Source: Muribacter muris
Lineage (GTDB): Bacteria; Pseudomonadota; Gammaproteobacteria; Enterobacterales; Pasteurellaceae
Assembly (NCBI RefSeq): GCF_001038205.1
Contig: NZ_JWIZ01000014.1
Span: forward strand, 1 to 64,000
Direction of reading: 5' to 3'
DNA length: 64,000 nt
The notes beneath the pieces are model-generated. The model ran no database searches, was not told the DNA's origin, and was given only the letters and a program-made list of their open reading frames with translations. Shown here one piece after another: positions 8,913-19,403 of this stretch; within the stretch, counting starts at the first letter, position 1; each line of letters opens with the position of its first letter. Both the position numbers and the translations under genes were made by a program.

Positions 8913-9581
8913 CTAAAGGGTGAGCGGTAATTGCCAGTTGATTTCGCTAAGCCCTTGTGAACGAAGATAGTCGTTGACCTTGGAAAAGTGGCGACAACCG
9001 AAAAAACCTCGATGAGCGGAGAGCGGCGATGGGTGAGATGCCGTGAGTACGCAGTGGCGGTGGCGGTCGATAAATTGCCCTTTTTTCTGGGCGTGGCTTC
9101 CCCATAGCAAGAACACCAGTTTTTCCCGATGTTGATTGAGTTGGTGAATAACCTTGTCGGTAAAGGTTTCCCAGCCGATATTGGCGTGGGAGTGTGCTTT
9201 GCCCTGTTCAACGGTTAATACGGTGTTGAGCATTAGCACGCCTTGTTTTGCCCAGTCGATCAAATAGCCGTGTTGCGGTATCTGAAAATTCACATCTTGG
9301 GCTAACTCTTTATACATATTGAGCAGCGAGGGCGGCGGTGCAATACCGGGCTTGACCGAGAAAGATAAGCCGTGGGCTTGGTTAGGGCCGTGGTAGGGAT
9401 CTTGCCCGAGTATGACGACTTTCACCTGTTCAAATTCAGTCAGCGCAAAGGCACTAAACACTTCATTTTGAGGTGGGTAAACGGTTTTACCTGTGCACCG
9501 TTCATTATGCACATAATGGAGAATTTGCTGGAAATAAGGTTGGGCTTTTTCATCGCCGATGGCTTCTGTCCACGTTTTCAT
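8913..9581 (-). CDS. ung: Uracil-DNA glycosylase
   Basis: Family-1 uracil-DNA glycosylase that removes uracil from DNA in base excision repair. All family-1 signatures are present: catalytic Asp61 in the 'GQDPYHG' water-activating loop, 'LLWG' (about 158-161), and the 'HPSPLS' minor-groove loop with His183. The 222 residues match the family. It lies divergent from grcA; the two are also neighbours in E. coli, which supports both calls. Confidence 0.97.
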   Translation of the reverse strand: MKTWTEAIGDEKAQPYFQQILHYVHNERCTGKTVYPPQNEVFSAFALTEFEQVKVVILGQDPYHGPNQAHGLSFSVKPGIAPPPSLLNMYKELAQDVNFQIPQHGYLIDWAKQGVLMLNTVLTVEQGKAHSHANIGWETFTDKVIHQLNQHREKLVFLLWGSHAQKKGQFIDRHRHCVLTASHPSPLSAHRGFFGCRHFSKVNDYLRSQGLSEINWQLPLTL

Positions 9582-9772
9582 CGTCTTACCTGTTAATAGA
9601 TTGTTGGGGGTTGAAATAGGGTTGTTAAAATTCGTTTGTTTTTTGCTCGTTTACTTAATTTTTCTAAAAAATGCTCAAAAATCTCTCGCATTTTATCCGT
9701 TTCAGGTTAGAATACTCAAATATTTTTGAAAATTTCAACTTTTTTAATATTTAACCCTACTAGGAGCTTAAA

Positions 9773-10156
9773 ATGATCAAAGGCGTACAAATCACCGAGT
9801 CTGCAAACAAAAACTTGTTAAATTCTTTCTGGCTGTTAGATGAAGAAAAAAACGAAGCCCGTTGCTTAGCGGCAAAAGGTGATTTCCAAGAAGACCAAAT
9901 TATCGCAATCAGCGAGTTAGGTCAAATCGCTTATCGTGAAGTACCGGTAAATGTTGCGCCGACTATTAAGGTTGAGGGCGGTCAGCACTTAAACGTGAAT
10001 GTATTACGCCGTGAAACCTTAGAAGATGCGGTGAAAAATCCGGAAAAATACCCGCAATTAACAATCCGTGTATCAGGTTATGCGGTGCGTTTTAACTCTT
10101 TAACACCGGAACAACAACGTGATGTTATCACCCGTACTTTCACTGAAAGCCTATAA
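9773..10156 (+). CDS. grcA: Autonomous glycyl radical cofactor (YfiD)
   Basis: Small protein that replaces the oxygen-damaged glycyl-radical domain of pyruvate formate-lyase. Its 127 residues end in the glycyl-radical signature '[13 protein letters not shown]', with the radical glycine at 102. A strong AGGAG site lies six bases before the ATG. The upstream region is very AT-rich, with TAGAAT at 9708 as a possible -10. I saw no convincing FNR site, although E. coli yfiD is oxygen-regulated. Confidence 0.96.
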   Translation: MIKGVQITESANKNLLNSFWLLDEEKNEARCLAAKGDFQEDQIIAISELGQIAYREVPVNVAPTIKVEGGQHLNVNVLRRETLEDAVKNPEKYPQLTIRVSGYAVRFNSLTPEQQRDVITRTFTESL

Positions 10157-10196
10157 TTTCAGTGCCTGCGTTTAGCAGGATAATGGTTAAAGTTGA

Positions 10197-10226
10197 ACGA
10201 CCGTTTGCATTGCAAGCGGTCGTTTT
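10197..10226. terminator. Terminator between convergent grcA and dsbB
   Basis: ACGACCG (10197-10203) pairs with CGGTCGT (10217-10223). The stem continues inward as TTGCA/TGCAA, and TTTT follows. It includes an uptake-signal core. Confidence 0.7.
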
Positions 10227-10250
10227 ACGATGGTTTTTTGCAAAACCCGC

Positions 10251-10784
10251 TTAATGAAAAAGATCCCGCTGTCTGCGTGTGCGTTTAAACTGGCTAAGCG
10301 TAATCAGCACAAATATCACCAAATAAACGGCAAAAATAGCAATCAGCCACTGTGGCATTGAAAGCCCCCAAAATTGCCAACTGATTTTGCCACAATCACC
10401 GGTTGCTTCAAACACATAGGGAAACCATTTATGCAACGGTAGCGTATCGGGAAAATCCACAAAAGGCGAGCATTGATTCCAAGGGGCAGGGTGAAGCTGA
10501 TAATTCGTATGTTTGAGGGCAAGCAACAGCCCTTTGATTGCACCGTATAGCCCTAATGCCAAGGCTGCACAGCGTACTAAAGTGATTTTTGGGGCGAGTA
10601 TGCCCAGTATGCCGGCGGCTAGAATAGCAAAGAGTGCCAGCCGTTCGTAAATGCACATTACGCAAGGCTTAAGCCCCATTCCGTGCTGAAAATATAAGGC
10701 GGTAGCTTCTAACGCACAGCAACTTATGGTGAGCAGAAACCACGCCTTGCGGCTTAATGAGAGATCTTTAAAATAAGCAAACAT
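10251..10784 (-). CDS. dsbB: Disulfide bond formation protein DsbB
   Basis: Inner-membrane quinone reductase that reoxidises periplasmic DsbA. The 177-residue product has four hydrophobic segments. Both redox pairs are visible: Cys41/Cys44 in 'CVMC' and Cys105/Cys131 in the second periplasmic loop, essentially the E. coli positions. The gene lies 13 bp downstream of nhaB on the same strand, the same nhaB-dsbB order as in E. coli, so cotranscription is likely. Confidence 0.95.
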   Translation of the reverse strand: MFAYFKDLSLSRKAWFLLTISCCALEATALYFQHGMGLKPCVMCIYERLALFAILAAGILGILAPKITLVRCAALALGLYGAIKGLLLALKHTNYQLHPAPWNQCSPFVDFPDTLPLHKWFPYVFEATGDCGKISWQFWGLSMPQWLIAIFAVYLVIFVLITLSQFKRTRRQRDLFH

Positions 10785-10797
10785 ACGAATCCTTGAA

Positions 10798-12354
10798 TTA
10801 ACGAGTGATTAACCAACCCCATTCTGTCATTAAGGTGGTCAGACCCGGCAATAACACTTCCAATGCGAAGAAGCCGACCAATGACAGTACAAGGGTGTAT
10901 GGTAATGCCATATAGACCATTCGTCCATAGGATAAACGAATTAAAGGTGCGATCGCAGAGGTCAGCAGGAATAAGAAAGCGGCTTGCCCGTTAGGTGTGG
11001 CAACAGACGGCAGGTTAGTACCGGTATTGATTGCGACGGCGACTAAATCGAATCGCTCACGCCCGATAACACCTGCTTCAAGGGCGGTTTTCGCCTCATT
11101 GATATAGACTGTGCCGACAAACACGTTATCGGAGATCATTGACAGTAAACCGTTAAAGATATAGAACAGTGCCAGCTGCGAGCTTTCTTGGGCGGAAAGT
11201 ACATATTGAATAATCGGGTCAAATAATTTGAGATCGACAATTACGGCAACGATCGAGAAAAAGACGACCAATAAAGCGGTGAACGGCAGTGATTCTTGGA
11301 AGGCTTTGCCGAGGGAATGTTCATCGGTTACACCGCAGAAAGCGGTTACAAAAATAATCACAGAAAGCCCGATTAAGCCGACATCGGCAAGGTGTAAGGC
11401 TAAACCGATAACCAACCATACGCCTGCAATAGCTTGAAAGACCAGTTTTAGGCGATCCTGTTTGGTCATCTCTTGCTCTTTACGTTGATTGTATTGCGCT
11501 AATACCACCCAAACTTTGCGTGGCAAGCGGTCGCCGTAGCCGAAAAGTTTGTATTTTTCCAAAAAATAGCAGGTTAATGCGCCGCTGATTAACACCAGCA
11601 CGCTGATTGGTGCAACACGCAGGAAAAATTCCCCGAAGCCCCAGCCGGATTGGTTGGCAATGATTAAATTTTGCGGCTCGCCGACCATTGTCATTACTCC
11701 ACCTAAGGCACTGCCTACGCCGGCGTGCATCAACAGGCTGCGCAGAAAGCCTCGAAACTGTTCAAGAATTTGTTTATTGTTGATGAGTTGGTCATCGTGG
11801 CAGGATTCATCCCCTTCTTCTTCAAATCCGCCGCCGGAGGCGACTTTGTGATACACTTTATAAAAGCCCATTCCGACACTGATAATCACGGCAATCACAG
11901 TGAGTGCATCAAGGAAAGCGGAGAGAAAGGCGGCACTAAGGCAAAAGGCGAGGGAGAGGATTTTTTTCGAGTGAATGGCGACTAAGAGTTTTGTAAAGAT
12001 ATAAAGTAGCAAGCGTTTCATAAAGTAGATACCTGCCACCATAAACATCAGCAACAGGATAACTTCAAAATTTGCCATTATTTCGTGCTTGATGTGATCG
12101 GCTTTAGTCATACCGATGACAAGTGCCTCAATTGCCAGCAAACCTCCGGGCTGTAACGGGTAGCATTTGAGCGCCATTGCTAAGGTAAAGATGAACTCCG
12201 CAACCAACGCCCAGCCGGCAATAAACGGGCTAATAAAAAAGTAGAGTAACGGGTTGATGATAAGAAAGGCAAGAATACTGATTTTGTACCACTCCGGTGC
12301 TTTCCCCAGAAAATTTTTAAAGATTGCATCAAGGTTATTCATAGTTTTATTCAA
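10798..12354 (-). CDS. nhaB: Na+/H+ antiporter NhaB
   Basis: Twelve-helix inner-membrane antiporter that expels Na+ in exchange for H+. The 518 residues are typical of NhaB (about 513 in E. coli). Diagnostic phrases include '[22 protein letters not shown]' (middle) and '[20 protein letters not shown]' (C-terminal third). It is divergent from fadR and upstream of dsbB, as in E. coli. The intergenic region to fadR is AT-rich and probably holds both promoters. Confidence 0.95.
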   Translation of the reverse strand: MNKTMNNLDAIFKNFLGKAPEWYKISILAFLIINPLLYFFISPFIAGWALVAEFIFTLAMALKCYPLQPGGLLAIEALVIGMTKADHIKHEIMANFEVILLLMFMVAGIYFMKRLLLYIFTKLLVAIHSKKILSLAFCLSAAFLSAFLDALTVIAVIISVGMGFYKVYHKVASGGGFEEEGDESCHDDQLINNKQILEQFRGFLRSLLMHAGVGSALGGVMTMVGEPQNLIIANQSGWGFGEFFLRVAPISVLVLISGALTCYFLEKYKLFGYGDRLPRKVWVVLAQYNQRKEQEMTKQDRLKLVFQAIAGVWLVIGLALHLADVGLIGLSVIIFVTAFCGVTDEHSLGKAFQESLPFTALLVVFFSIVAVIVDLKLFDPIIQYVLSAQESSQLALFYIFNGLLSMISDNVFVGTVYINEAKTALEAGVIGRERFDLVAVAINTGTNLPSVATPNGQAAFLFLLTSAIAPLIRLSYGRMVYMALPYTLVLSLVGFFALEVLLPGLTTLMTEWGWLITR

Positions 12355-12503
12355 TTTAAGTATAGATTTTGTTGATTGTAATCTTTTTTAGATTAAACGA
12401 TAATAGCGAAGCGAGTAGATAATTTGATTTTTGATAACTAGGTCACATTTTTTATTTCACAAATGGAGTGTTTTTTCACCATTACCCCATCGGAAGCGAA
12501 TCA

Positions 12504-13226
12504 ATGGATACATCTGAGCTACTAAAAGCACAAAGTCCGGCTGCATTGGCAGAGGAATATATTGTTAAAAGCATTTGGAATCATCATTTTCCGGCAGGAT
12601 CGGACTTACCGGCAGAACGTGAATTAGCCGATATTATCGGTGTAACACGCACGACCTTGCGTGAGGTGCTGCAGCGTTTGGCGCGTGATGGTTGGCTGAA
12701 TATCCAACACGGTAAACCTACGAGGGTAAATAACGTGTGGGAAACTGCCGGCCCGAATATTATCGGCACTTTGATTAAGCTCGATCGCTCAATTACACCG
12801 ATGATTATCTCCAATGTGGTGTCCCTGCGTACCCGAATGGGAGAATATTATATTCCCGAAGCTATCCGGCTTAACCCCGAAGCAGCCTATGAGGCATTTC
12901 AGGATTTAGACGATCTAGCGGACGATGCCTGTTCATTTGCCCGTTTCGATTATAAGCTCTATCACCAATTTACCTTTATTGCAGATAAGCCTGTTTACGG
13001 TTTAATTTTAAACAGCTTCCAAGAACTGTATCATAAAGTGGCGGAGCTAGTATTTAATAGCACAGAGTTTCGCCAAACCACCTTAGCGTTCTATCGCCAT
13101 TTAAAACAGGCTTGTCGTGTGAAAGACAGCCGAAAGGCGAGCGATTATATTGCAATGCACCGCCAAGCAAGCACGGTATTATGGGCGGAAGTGCTTAAAC
13201 AACTACCGGAAAATTTTGGCGAGTAA
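12504..13226 (+). CDS. fadR: Fatty acid metabolism regulator FadR
   Basis: GntR-family repressor/activator that responds to long-chain acyl-CoA. The N-terminal winged helix is very close to E. coli FadR ('GVTRTTLREVLQRLARDGW', 'IQHGKPT'), followed by an all-helical acyl-CoA domain. The ATG at 12504 gives 240 residues, about the 239 of E. coli FadR, and has a GGAAG site. A GTG at 12468 would add twelve residues without family support. Divergent from nhaB. Confidence 0.93.
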   Translation: MDTSELLKAQSPAALAEEYIVKSIWNHHFPAGSDLPAERELADIIGVTRTTLREVLQRLARDGWLNIQHGKPTRVNNVWETAGPNIIGTLIKLDRSITPMIISNVVSLRTRMGEYYIPEAIRLNPEAAYEAFQDLDDLADDACSFARFDYKLYHQFTFIADKPVYGLILNSFQELYHKVAELVFNSTEFRQTTLAFYRHLKQACRVKDSRKASDYIAMHRQASTVLWAEVLKQLPENFGE

Positions 13227-13248
13227 ATCACCGAATACGGTTTTCTAG

Positions 13249-13282
13249 ATCCCACTGTTAATAGTAGTGGGATTTTCTTTTT
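13249..13282 (+). terminator. Terminator after fadR
   Basis: ATCCCACT (13249-13256) pairs with AGTGGGAT (13266-13273), followed by TTTC then six T. It separates fadR from the division cluster. Confidence 0.8.
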
Positions 13283-13329
13283 TATTGTTCCTCTTTCCTT
13301 GTTACCAACCAAAATAACGGAATAAAACC

Positions 13330-13393
13330 TTGCCCAGTCAGTGCTTAATGTATAAAATTCCATTTGTGTGGGAAAAAGTGGGTATTTGTGGGA
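13330..13393 (+). promoter_or_regulatory. mraZ promoter with MraZ operator
   Basis: Three TGGG-containing pentamers, TGGGA (13369), TGGGT (13379) and TGGGA (13389), repeat every ten bases. This is the known MraZ binding pattern (TGGGN repeats with 5-base spacers). They lie just downstream of a candidate promoter, TTGCCC (13330) and TATAAA (13351) with a short 15-base spacer, and 55 bp before mraZ, as expected for autorepression of the cluster. Confidence 0.72.
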
Positions 13394-13447
13394 ACTTTTT
13401 CAGTGTCTATCAATCAGTAAATTACTGAAAGTCGAAAGGGCAAGGTT

Positions 13448-13906
13448 ATGTTTCGGGGAGCCAGTGCGATCAGCTTAGACAGCAAAGGGCGTTTTGCGAT
13501 CCCAACCCGCTATCGTGCCGGCTTGTTAGAACAGCACCAAGGGAGCTTGGTGTGTACGGTGGATATCCGCCAGCCTTGCCTACTGCTTTACCCTCTGCAC
13601 GAATGGGAAGTTGTCGAACAAAAACTGTTGGCACTTTCTAATTTTGACCCGATGCAACGCCGTATTCAGCGGGTAATGCAAGGCTTTGCGACCGAATGTG
13701 AAATGGACAATGCCGGACGTATCTTGCTTAGCCCGACATTACGCCAGCACGCTCAACTTGAACACAGTATTATGTTTGTCGGGCAGCTCAATAAATTTGA
13801 AATTTGGCAAGAAAAACAATGGCAAATACAGATTGCCGAAGATCTTGCCTTGGGCAGTTCGGCGGAAATGCTCGACTGCGATGCACTAAAAAATCTCTCG
13901 TTATAA
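13448..13906 (+). CDS. mraZ: Transcriptional regulator MraZ
   Basis: AbrB-like DNA-binding protein that represses its own division/cell wall operon. The 152 residues match E. coli MraZ. Two SpoVT/AbrB-type repeats are present: residues 5-50 beginning '[20 protein letters not shown]', and about 75-125 with '[18 protein letters not shown]'. It is the first gene of the dcw cluster and is preceded by its own operator. rsmH follows closely. Confidence 0.96.
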   Translation: MFRGASAISLDSKGRFAIPTRYRAGLLEQHQGSLVCTVDIRQPCLLLYPLHEWEVVEQKLLALSNFDPMQRRIQRVMQGFATECEMDNAGRILLSPTLRQHAQLEHSIMFVGQLNKFEIWQEKQWQIQIAEDLALGSSAEMLDCDALKNLSL

Positions 13907-13918
13907 TTGGAACATCAA

Positions 13919-14860
13919 ATGAATCACACTTCAGCGCAGCATATTACCGTCTTATTGCACGAGGCCGTTGCAGGCTTGGCTATCAAGCCGGAGGGGATTT
14001 ATATTGATGGCACATTTGGGCGAGGCGGTCATTCCCGTTTGATTTTAAGCCAATTATCACCGCAAGGGCGCTTGATTGCGATTGACCGTGATCCTCGTGC
14101 GATTGCCGAAGCAAAAACCATTCAAGATCCTCGTTTTCGCATTATCCACAGTGCATTTTCGGCATTGCCGGACATCTGCCAGTCCCTTGATTTAGTCGGC
14201 AAAATAGACGGTGTTTTGCTTGATCTGGGCGTCTCTTCCCCTCAGCTTGACGAAGCCGAGCGGGGGTTTAGCTTTATGCGGGACGGGCCGTTGGATATGC
14301 GAATGGATACCACCAAAGGCTTATCGGCAATGGAGTGGCTGGCGCAAGTGTCGGTCGAGGATCTGGCTTGGGTGTTAAAAACATTTGGCGAAGAACGGTT
14401 TGCAAAACGCATTGCGCAAGCGGTCGTTTCCTACAATCAATTTGCAAATGAAAAAATTTCACGCACTTTGCAATTAGCCGAGATTATTGCGGCAGCCGTG
14501 CCGTTTAAAGATAAGCATAAGCATCCGGCGACCCGTTCGTTCCAAGCTATCCGCATTTTTATCAACAGTGAGTTGGACGAATTGGAAAAGGCTTTGCAAT
14601 CGGCATTATCCGTATTAGCACCGCAAGGGCGTTTGTCGATCATTAGCTTCCATTCCCTTGAAGACAGAATGGTTAAACAGTTTATGCGCAAGCACAGCAA
14701 AGGCGAGGCAGTACCGAAAGGGTTGCCGATTTTAGAGAGTGAATTAACCAAAAATATTCCGCTGAAAACGATCGGCAAAGCGGTGATGCCGAGCGAGGTA
14801 GAAATTGCGGCAAATCCCCGCTCACGCAGTGCGGTGTTACGGATTGCGGAGAAACGCTAA
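13919..14860 (+). CDS. rsmH: 16S rRNA (cytosine1402-N4)-methyltransferase
   Basis: SAM-dependent methyltransferase (MraW) acting on C1402 of 16S rRNA. It shows 'HEAVAGL', the SAM motif '[11 protein letters not shown]', and '[29 protein letters not shown]'. The ATG at 13919 gives 313 residues, the E. coli length, with a GGAA site seven bases upstream. A TTG four codons earlier is less likely. Its stop overlaps the ftsL start as TAATG, indicating translational coupling. Confidence 0.96.
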   Translation: MNHTSAQHITVLLHEAVAGLAIKPEGIYIDGTFGRGGHSRLILSQLSPQGRLIAIDRDPRAIAEAKTIQDPRFRIIHSAFSALPDICQSLDLVGKIDGVLLDLGVSSPQLDEAERGFSFMRDGPLDMRMDTTKGLSAMEWLAQVSVEDLAWVLKTFGEERFAKRIAQAVVSYNQFANEKISRTLQLAEIIAAAVPFKDKHKHPATRSFQAIRIFINSELDELEKALQSALSVLAPQGRLSIISFHSLEDRMVKQFMRKHSKGEAVPKGLPILESELTKNIPLKTIGKAVMPSEVEIAANPRSRSAVLRIAEKR

Positions 14861-15171
14861 TGGCACAAACACGTTATCCGCTGCGCCAAGTGATTTTGGA
14901 CGATTTAACCAGCCACAACAAAGTGGCACTGTTTTTACTGTTAGGAGTCATTGCTAGTGCCGTGGCAACCATTTGGATCACCCACCAAACCCGGTTATTG
15001 ACCGCAGAGCAAGGGAAATTGGTGCAGACTAATCAAAAGCTAGAGCATCAATATGTGCATTTGCAGTTAGAGGAAAATTCCAGAAGCCAAAAATCCCGTG
15101 TAGAAGCGGTGGCGGAAAAATTTGGTTTACAGCCGATTAAGAAAGAGCAAGAAGTAATTTTAGTAGAATGA
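14860..15171 (+). CDS. ftsL: Cell division protein FtsL
   Basis: Bitopic divisome protein of 103 residues: a short basic cytoplasmic N terminus, one membrane helix (about 24-43), and a periplasmic coiled-coil (about 48-95) that pairs with FtsB and contacts FtsQ. Sequence conservation is always low, so the call rests on size, topology and position between rsmH and ftsI. The start overlaps the rsmH stop and the end overlaps the ftsI start (ATGA). Confidence 0.9.
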   Translation: MAQTRYPLRQVILDDLTSHNKVALFLLLGVIASAVATIWITHQTRLLTAEQGKLVQTNQKLEHQYVHLQLEENSRSQKSRVEAVAEKFGLQPIKKEQEVILVE

Positions 15172-17225
15172 GTAAATCCGTTAAGTTTAACAAGCCTAAA
15201 GCGCCAAAGCAGCCCGAATCGGTAGCAACGCTCAAAAATGAGCCGAGTTTTTTGCCGATTCGGTTTGTCGTTGTTGCGTTATTGATTCTCGCAATGGCGG
15301 TGGCGTTGGCGGCACAAAGTGTCTATTTACAGGTAACGGATGCCGAGCGGCTAATTAAAGAAGCGAATAACCGCTCTTTGCGTACTCAAACCCTCAATTT
15401 TACACGGGGCAAAATTTTGGATCGCCACGGGCGAGTGCTCTCTATCAGTGTGCCGATGTACTCGATTACGCTCGATCCAAAGGAATATTTCGACAGCAAA
15501 TTAAAACGCAGCAAAGCACAGTGGCGTAATTTAGCAATGGAAATGAATGTGTCTGCTGGCAAAATTGAGTCGAAAGTCGAAAATTTTATTAAGCAAAAAG
15601 CGGTAAAAGGCAGTAAAAAATACGATCCCCGTGCAATTTTTAATATTCAAAGCGATGATTATTGGCAGTTACTTGCCCGTGCGACCGAGCTGGATTATCA
15701 CACATTGATCGAAAAAGTACGCAATAATCCGCAGTCGGCTTTTATGCGTGTTGAAAATGAAACGATCCGCCTTGAGCGTGAAAAAATGCAAGAGCTGGCT
15801 AAGAGTGTCAATCAAAAATATAAATCCTTGATGGATAAACTCTACCAAGCTTCCGAACAGCGTTTTATTTACATTTCCCGCCACGAATCCGAAGCCATCG
15901 CCGACTATGCGAAAGCCTTAAATATCGGCGGTTTGGTGCTGAAAATGGAGTTCCGCCGTTTCTATCCGATGGCGGAAGAAGTTTCCCAACTGATAGGCTT
16001 TACCGATGTGGACGACAAACAAGGTACGGAAGGGCTGGAACGCAGTTTTGACGGCTTGTTGATCGGCAAAAACGGCAAACAGGTTATCCGTAAAGATGCC
16101 CGTGGCAATATGATTGAGCAGGTACGCAATGAACAGCAGTACGACCCGCAAGATGTGGTGTTAAGTATTGACGAAGAATTGCAATCAATGGTGTATCGAG
16201 AGATTAAAAAAGCGGTGCTGGAAAATAAGGCGGAATCCGGCTCAGCGGTGTTGGTCGATATTCAAACGGGGGAGATTTTAGCAATGGCGAATGCGCCCTC
16301 GTTTAACCCGAATAACCGTAGTGAATTTAAGTCCGAATTGGCGCGCAACCGTGTGATTACCGATACCTTTGAACCCGGTTCAACGGTAAAACCGTTGGTG
16401 GTCTTAACCGCATTGCAAAACAAAGTAACCTACCTTTCCGAAGTGATTAATACCCGACCTTTCGTGGTAAACGGGCATACGATCCGTGATGTTGCGCCAA
16501 GGGAAAGCCTGACACTGACCGGTATTTTGCAAAAATCCAGTAACGTGGGCGTGAGCCGATTAGCGTTAAGAATGCCTTCTACGGCATTGGTGGACACCTA
16601 CTCAAAAGTCGGTTTTGGCAAAGATACGGGCTTAGGGCTCGGCGAGCAAAAAGGCTCGAACGGCGATCGCAAACGCTGGGCGGATATTGAACGTGCTACC
16701 CTGTCTTATGGCTACGGTTTGAGCGTTACCCCGCTCCAATTAGTGCGGGCTTATGCCACTCTCGGCAGTTTCGGCATTTATCGCCCGTTATCGATCACTA
16801 AAGTCGATCCACCGGTGATTGGCGAGCGAGTACTGCCGGAAAAAATTACCCGTGAAGTTGTGCATATGATGGAAAGTGTCGCCCAAAAAGGCGAGGGCGG
16901 ACAGCGGGCAGCAGTGGACGGTTTTCGTGTTGCTGTCAAAACCGGGACGGCCCGTAAGCTCGAAAAGGGCAAATATGTGGAAAAATATATTGCTTACACG
17001 GCGGGTATTGCTCCGGCGTCCGATCCGCGTTTTGCCTTAGTGGTCTTGATTAACGAGCCGAAAGCGGGTGCTTACTACGGCGGTGCGATCTCCGCCCCGT
17101 TATTTTCAAGCATTATGGGCTACACCCTGAAAGCCCGTAATCTCAAGCCGGACAATGTCAGCGAAGCGGAGAGAAACGCCATCCGCCAACTTAAACCGAA
17201 CCATTTTCAAGAGGAACAGCAATGA
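15168..17225 (+). CDS. ftsI: Septal transpeptidase FtsI (PBP3), long form
   Basis: Class B penicillin-binding protein that cross-links septal peptidoglycan with FtsW. One N-terminal membrane helix (about 31-50). Catalytic motifs: Ser405 in 'GSTVK', SSN (457-459), KTG (591-593). At 685 residues it is about 75-100 residues longer than H. influenzae or E. coli FtsI. The excess lies in the periplasmic N-terminal region, roughly residues 140-230, a charged, helical and partly heptad-like stretch. The reading frame is intact and all motifs are kept, so the insertion looks functional. Overlaps ftsL and murE by four bases each. Confidence 0.95.
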   Translation: MSKSVKFNKPKAPKQPESVATLKNEPSFLPIRFVVVALLILAMAVALAAQSVYLQVTDAERLIKEANNRSLRTQTLNFTRGKILDRHGRVLSISVPMYSITLDPKEYFDSKLKRSKAQWRNLAMEMNVSAGKIESKVENFIKQKAVKGSKKYDPRAIFNIQSDDYWQLLARATELDYHTLIEKVRNNPQSAFMRVENETIRLEREKMQELAKSVNQKYKSLMDKLYQASEQRFIYISRHESEAIADYAKALNIGGLVLKMEFRRFYPMAEEVSQLIGFTDVDDKQGTEGLERSFDGLLIGKNGKQVIRKDARGNMIEQVRNEQQYDPQDVVLSIDEELQSMVYREIKKAVLENKAESGSAVLVDIQTGEILAMANAPSFNPNNRSEFKSELARNRVITDTFEPGSTVKPLVVLTALQNKVTYLSEVINTRPFVVNGHTIRDVAPRESLTLTGILQKSSNVGVSRLALRMPSTALVDTYSKVGFGKDTGLGLGEQKGSNGDRKRWADIERATLSYGYGLSVTPLQLVRAYATLGSFGIYRPLSITKVDPPVIGERVLPEKITREVVHMMESVAQKGEGGQRAAVDGFRVAVKTGTARKLEKGKYVEKYIAYTAGIAPASDPRFALVVLINEPKAGAYYGGAISAPLFSSIMGYTLKARNLKPDNVSEAERNAIRQLKPNHFQEEQQ

Positions 17226-18724
17226 AGCGTTTACTGCCCTTTTTTCCAGCATTGTCTGATTGGACAAGCCTTTCTCCTTTACGCCAAATGACCCTCGACA
17301 GCCGCCAAGTGCAATCGGGGGATTTATTTGTGGCACTCAAGGGGCATCAATTAGACGGTCGCCAATTTATTCCGGCTGCATTGGCACAAGGGGCGGGATT
17401 GATTTTAGCGGAAGCAGACGAAGCACAACAAGCGGTTAGTTTAGACGAAAAATTTGCAAATCCGGTGGAAAATCCAACCGCTTGTGTGTTGAATGTGCCG
17501 AACTTGGCACAGCGTTTATCTGCAATTGCCGGTGCATTTTACGGTGAACCCTCACAAAAATTGACCTTAGTCGGCATTACCGGCACCAATGGCAAAACCA
17601 CAACGGCGCAACTACTTGCCCAGTGGCAAAATTTACTCGGCGGGAAAGCCGCAGTAATGGGGACGATCGGCAACGGGCTTTTCGGGCAGGTAAAAGAAGC
17701 GGTCAATACCACCGGATCGGCGGTAGAAATTCAACGCAACTTGGCGGATTTTGTGGCTCAAGGCGCTGATTTTTGTGCAATGGAAGTGTCATCACACGGC
17801 TTAGCCCAATACCGTGCCGAAGCTTTAGCCTTTGATTTGGCGGTATTCACCAATTTAAGCCGCGATCACTTAGATTATCATCACACAATGGCGGAATATG
17901 CGCAGGCAAAATACCGTTTATTTGGTGAATTGGCAAGTAAGTATCAGGTGATTAATGCCGATGATGAGATTGGGCGTGAATGGCTGGCTGCCTTGCCTCA
18001 GGCGGTGGCTGTGAGCATTGAAAAAGATCGCCCACTAAATCAAGCTCGCTGGTTACAAGCGAAAAACATTGCTTATACATTACAAGGGGCGAGGATTGAG
18101 TTTGAATCTAGCTGGGGTGGTGGCACGATTGAGAGCCGTCTAATCGGCGCATTCAATGTGAGCAATCTCTTAACTGCATTGGCTGGGCTGCTTGCTTTAG
18201 GCCACGATTTAGTCAAATTGATTGAAACCGCTCCACAACTCACGGGCGTTTGCGGGCGAATGGAAGCGGTAACGGGCGAGAACGGCGAAGCGCCGATGGT
18301 GATTGTCGATTACGCCCATACACCGGATGCCCTCGAAAAAGCCTTAGCCGCGGCACGTTTGCATTGTGAGGGCGAGCTTTGGTGCGTATTTGGCTGTGGC
18401 GGTGATCGAGATAGCGGTAAGCGTCCACTAATGGCGTCTATCGCAGAACAGTGGGCGGATAAGGTGATTGTTACGGATGATAATCCCCGCACCGAAGATC
18501 CGGACGTGATTTTTGCCGATATTATGCAAGGCTTTAAGAAACCGAAAGCAGTGCAGACAATGCACATTCGCCAATATGCGATTGAACAAGCCATTGCTCA
18601 AGCTGACCCGAAAGATGTCGTATTGATTGCCGGTAAAGGACACGAAGATTACCAGATTATCGGCACGAAAAAATACCCGTTTTCTGATCAACAATGGGCG
18701 AGAGAGTATTTGAACAGACAATAA
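17222..18724 (+). CDS. murE: UDP-MurNAc-L-Ala-D-Glu:meso-DAP ligase
   Basis: Mur ligase that adds meso-diaminopimelate to the peptidoglycan precursor, using ATP. P-loop '[10 protein letters not shown]' near residues 118-127; the 'DDNPR' motif near 420 is the meso-DAP-selective signature of Gram-negative MurE. 500 residues, normal length. The start overlaps the ftsI stop. In related clusters murF would follow directly; here about 680 bp of repeats intervene. Confidence 0.96.
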   Translation: MKRLLPFFPALSDWTSLSPLRQMTLDSRQVQSGDLFVALKGHQLDGRQFIPAALAQGAGLILAEADEAQQAVSLDEKFANPVENPTACVLNVPNLAQRLSAIAGAFYGEPSQKLTLVGITGTNGKTTTAQLLAQWQNLLGGKAAVMGTIGNGLFGQVKEAVNTTGSAVEIQRNLADFVAQGADFCAMEVSSHGLAQYRAEALAFDLAVFTNLSRDHLDYHHTMAEYAQAKYRLFGELASKYQVINADDEIGREWLAALPQAVAVSIEKDRPLNQARWLQAKNIAYTLQGARIEFESSWGGGTIESRLIGAFNVSNLLTALAGLLALGHDLVKLIETAPQLTGVCGRMEAVTGENGEAPMVIVDYAHTPDALEKALAAARLHCEGELWCVFGCGGDRDSGKRPLMASIAEQWADKVIVTDDNPRTEDPDVIFADIMQGFKKPKAVQTMHIRQYAIEQAIAQADPKDVVLIAGKGHEDYQIIGTKKYPFSDQQWAREYLNRQ

Positions 18725-18730
18725 GTTTTC

Positions 18731-19076
18731 AATCTCCCCTAACCTCTCTTTGCTAAAGAGGGGGAGTGATTAGGCGGCGTTTGAAATCTGTTTTTCGATG
18801 AGCAGTGAGTGAGAGCCGCATTTGAGCGGGCGATAAGGATTTTTCAAATCTCCCCTATCCCCTCTTTACTAAAGAGGGGGACTGGTTAGGTGGTGTTTGA
18901 AATCTGTTTTCCGATTAGCCGTGGTGAGAACGCGTTTGAGCGGGTAATAAGGATTTTTAAAATCTCCCCTAACCCCTCTTTATTAAAGAGGGGAACTGGT
19001 TAAGTGGGATTTGAATATTGAAGTGCTTTAACGATACAAAATAGAAAAAATGGAGATAATATTCACTGAATGTATT
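18731..19076. repeat. Tandem array of about 115-bp palindrome-bearing repeats
   Basis: Three copies begin with AATCTCCCCT at 18731, 18847 and 18961 (periods 116 and 114). Each carries a hairpin in which CCTCTTT pairs with AAAGAGG, and the first two continue with matching GTTTGAAATCTG, TTTGAGCGGG and ATAAGGATTTT stretches. The third copy diverges after about 60 bp. No reading frame or ribosome site is seen. The arrangement resembles amplified intergenic palindromes rather than a gene or CRISPR array. Confidence 0.75.
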
Positions 19077-19094
19077 GTTCGCCTCAATAGAATT

Positions 19095-19127
19095 CCCCTC
19101 TTTAGCAAAGAGGGGCTAGGGGAGATT
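19095..19127 (-). repeat. Palindromic repeat, inverted copy 4
   Basis: The core CCCCTCTTT-AGC-AAAGAGGGG followed by CTAGGGGAGATT is the reverse complement of the element that starts the three upstream repeats. The hairpin is perfect over nine bases. Confidence 0.75.
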
Positions 19128-19177
19128 TGAAAAGATCAGTAACGGTACGATAGGCTTAAACTAAAGTAGTAAAAATA

Positions 19178-19279
19178 ATGATAACACTCACATTAAACCA
19201 GATTGCCGAGATTCTAAATGGTAGATTGCGCGGTAATGGTGAAGCCAGTATTGAAAATATCAACATCAATGTGGAATAG
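19178..19279 (+). pseudogene. Truncated duplicate of the murF 5' end
   Basis: ATG at 19178 opens 33 codons (MITLTLNQIAEILNGRL...) that match the start of intact murF at 19404. The match breaks after 'SIENI', and a TAG follows at 19277-19279. It is part of a 226-bp direct duplication (about 19053-19278 versus 19279-19504) that also includes the palindromic repeat. Over the first 28 codons I count eight synonymous and two amino acid differences, a pattern expected from a diverged allele rather than from a decaying recent copy. Product, if any, is a 33-residue peptide. Confidence 0.85.
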
Positions 19280-19320
19280 AGATAATATTCGTGAAATATA
19301 CTATTTGCCTCGATCGGATT

Positions 19321-19352
19321 CCCCTCTTTAGCAAAGAGGAGCTAGGGAGATT
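19321..19352 (-). repeat. Palindromic repeat, inverted copy 5
   Basis: CCCCTCTTT-AGC-AAAGAGG followed by AGCTAGGGAGATT; second copy of the inverted element, 226 bp after copy 4 and 52 bp before murF. It would form a hairpin in any murE-murF transcript. Confidence 0.72.
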
Positions 19353-19403
19353 TGGAAAGATAACTAACGGTACGATAGACTTAAACTAAAGTAGTAAAAA
19401 ATA

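Noticed and set aside
9372-9596. Frame antisense to ung
   Set aside because: No ribosome site and no protein-like features; the ung frame has every family-1 motif.
9601-9772. FNR site upstream of grcA
   Set aside because: TTGAA-AAT-TTCAA near 9726 is palindromic but has three rather than four central bases and lacks the TTGAT/ATCAA arms.
18731-19020. CRISPR-like reading of the tandem repeats
   Set aside because: The period is about 115 bp with only three copies, the sequence between palindromes is itself repeated, and no cas genes are present.
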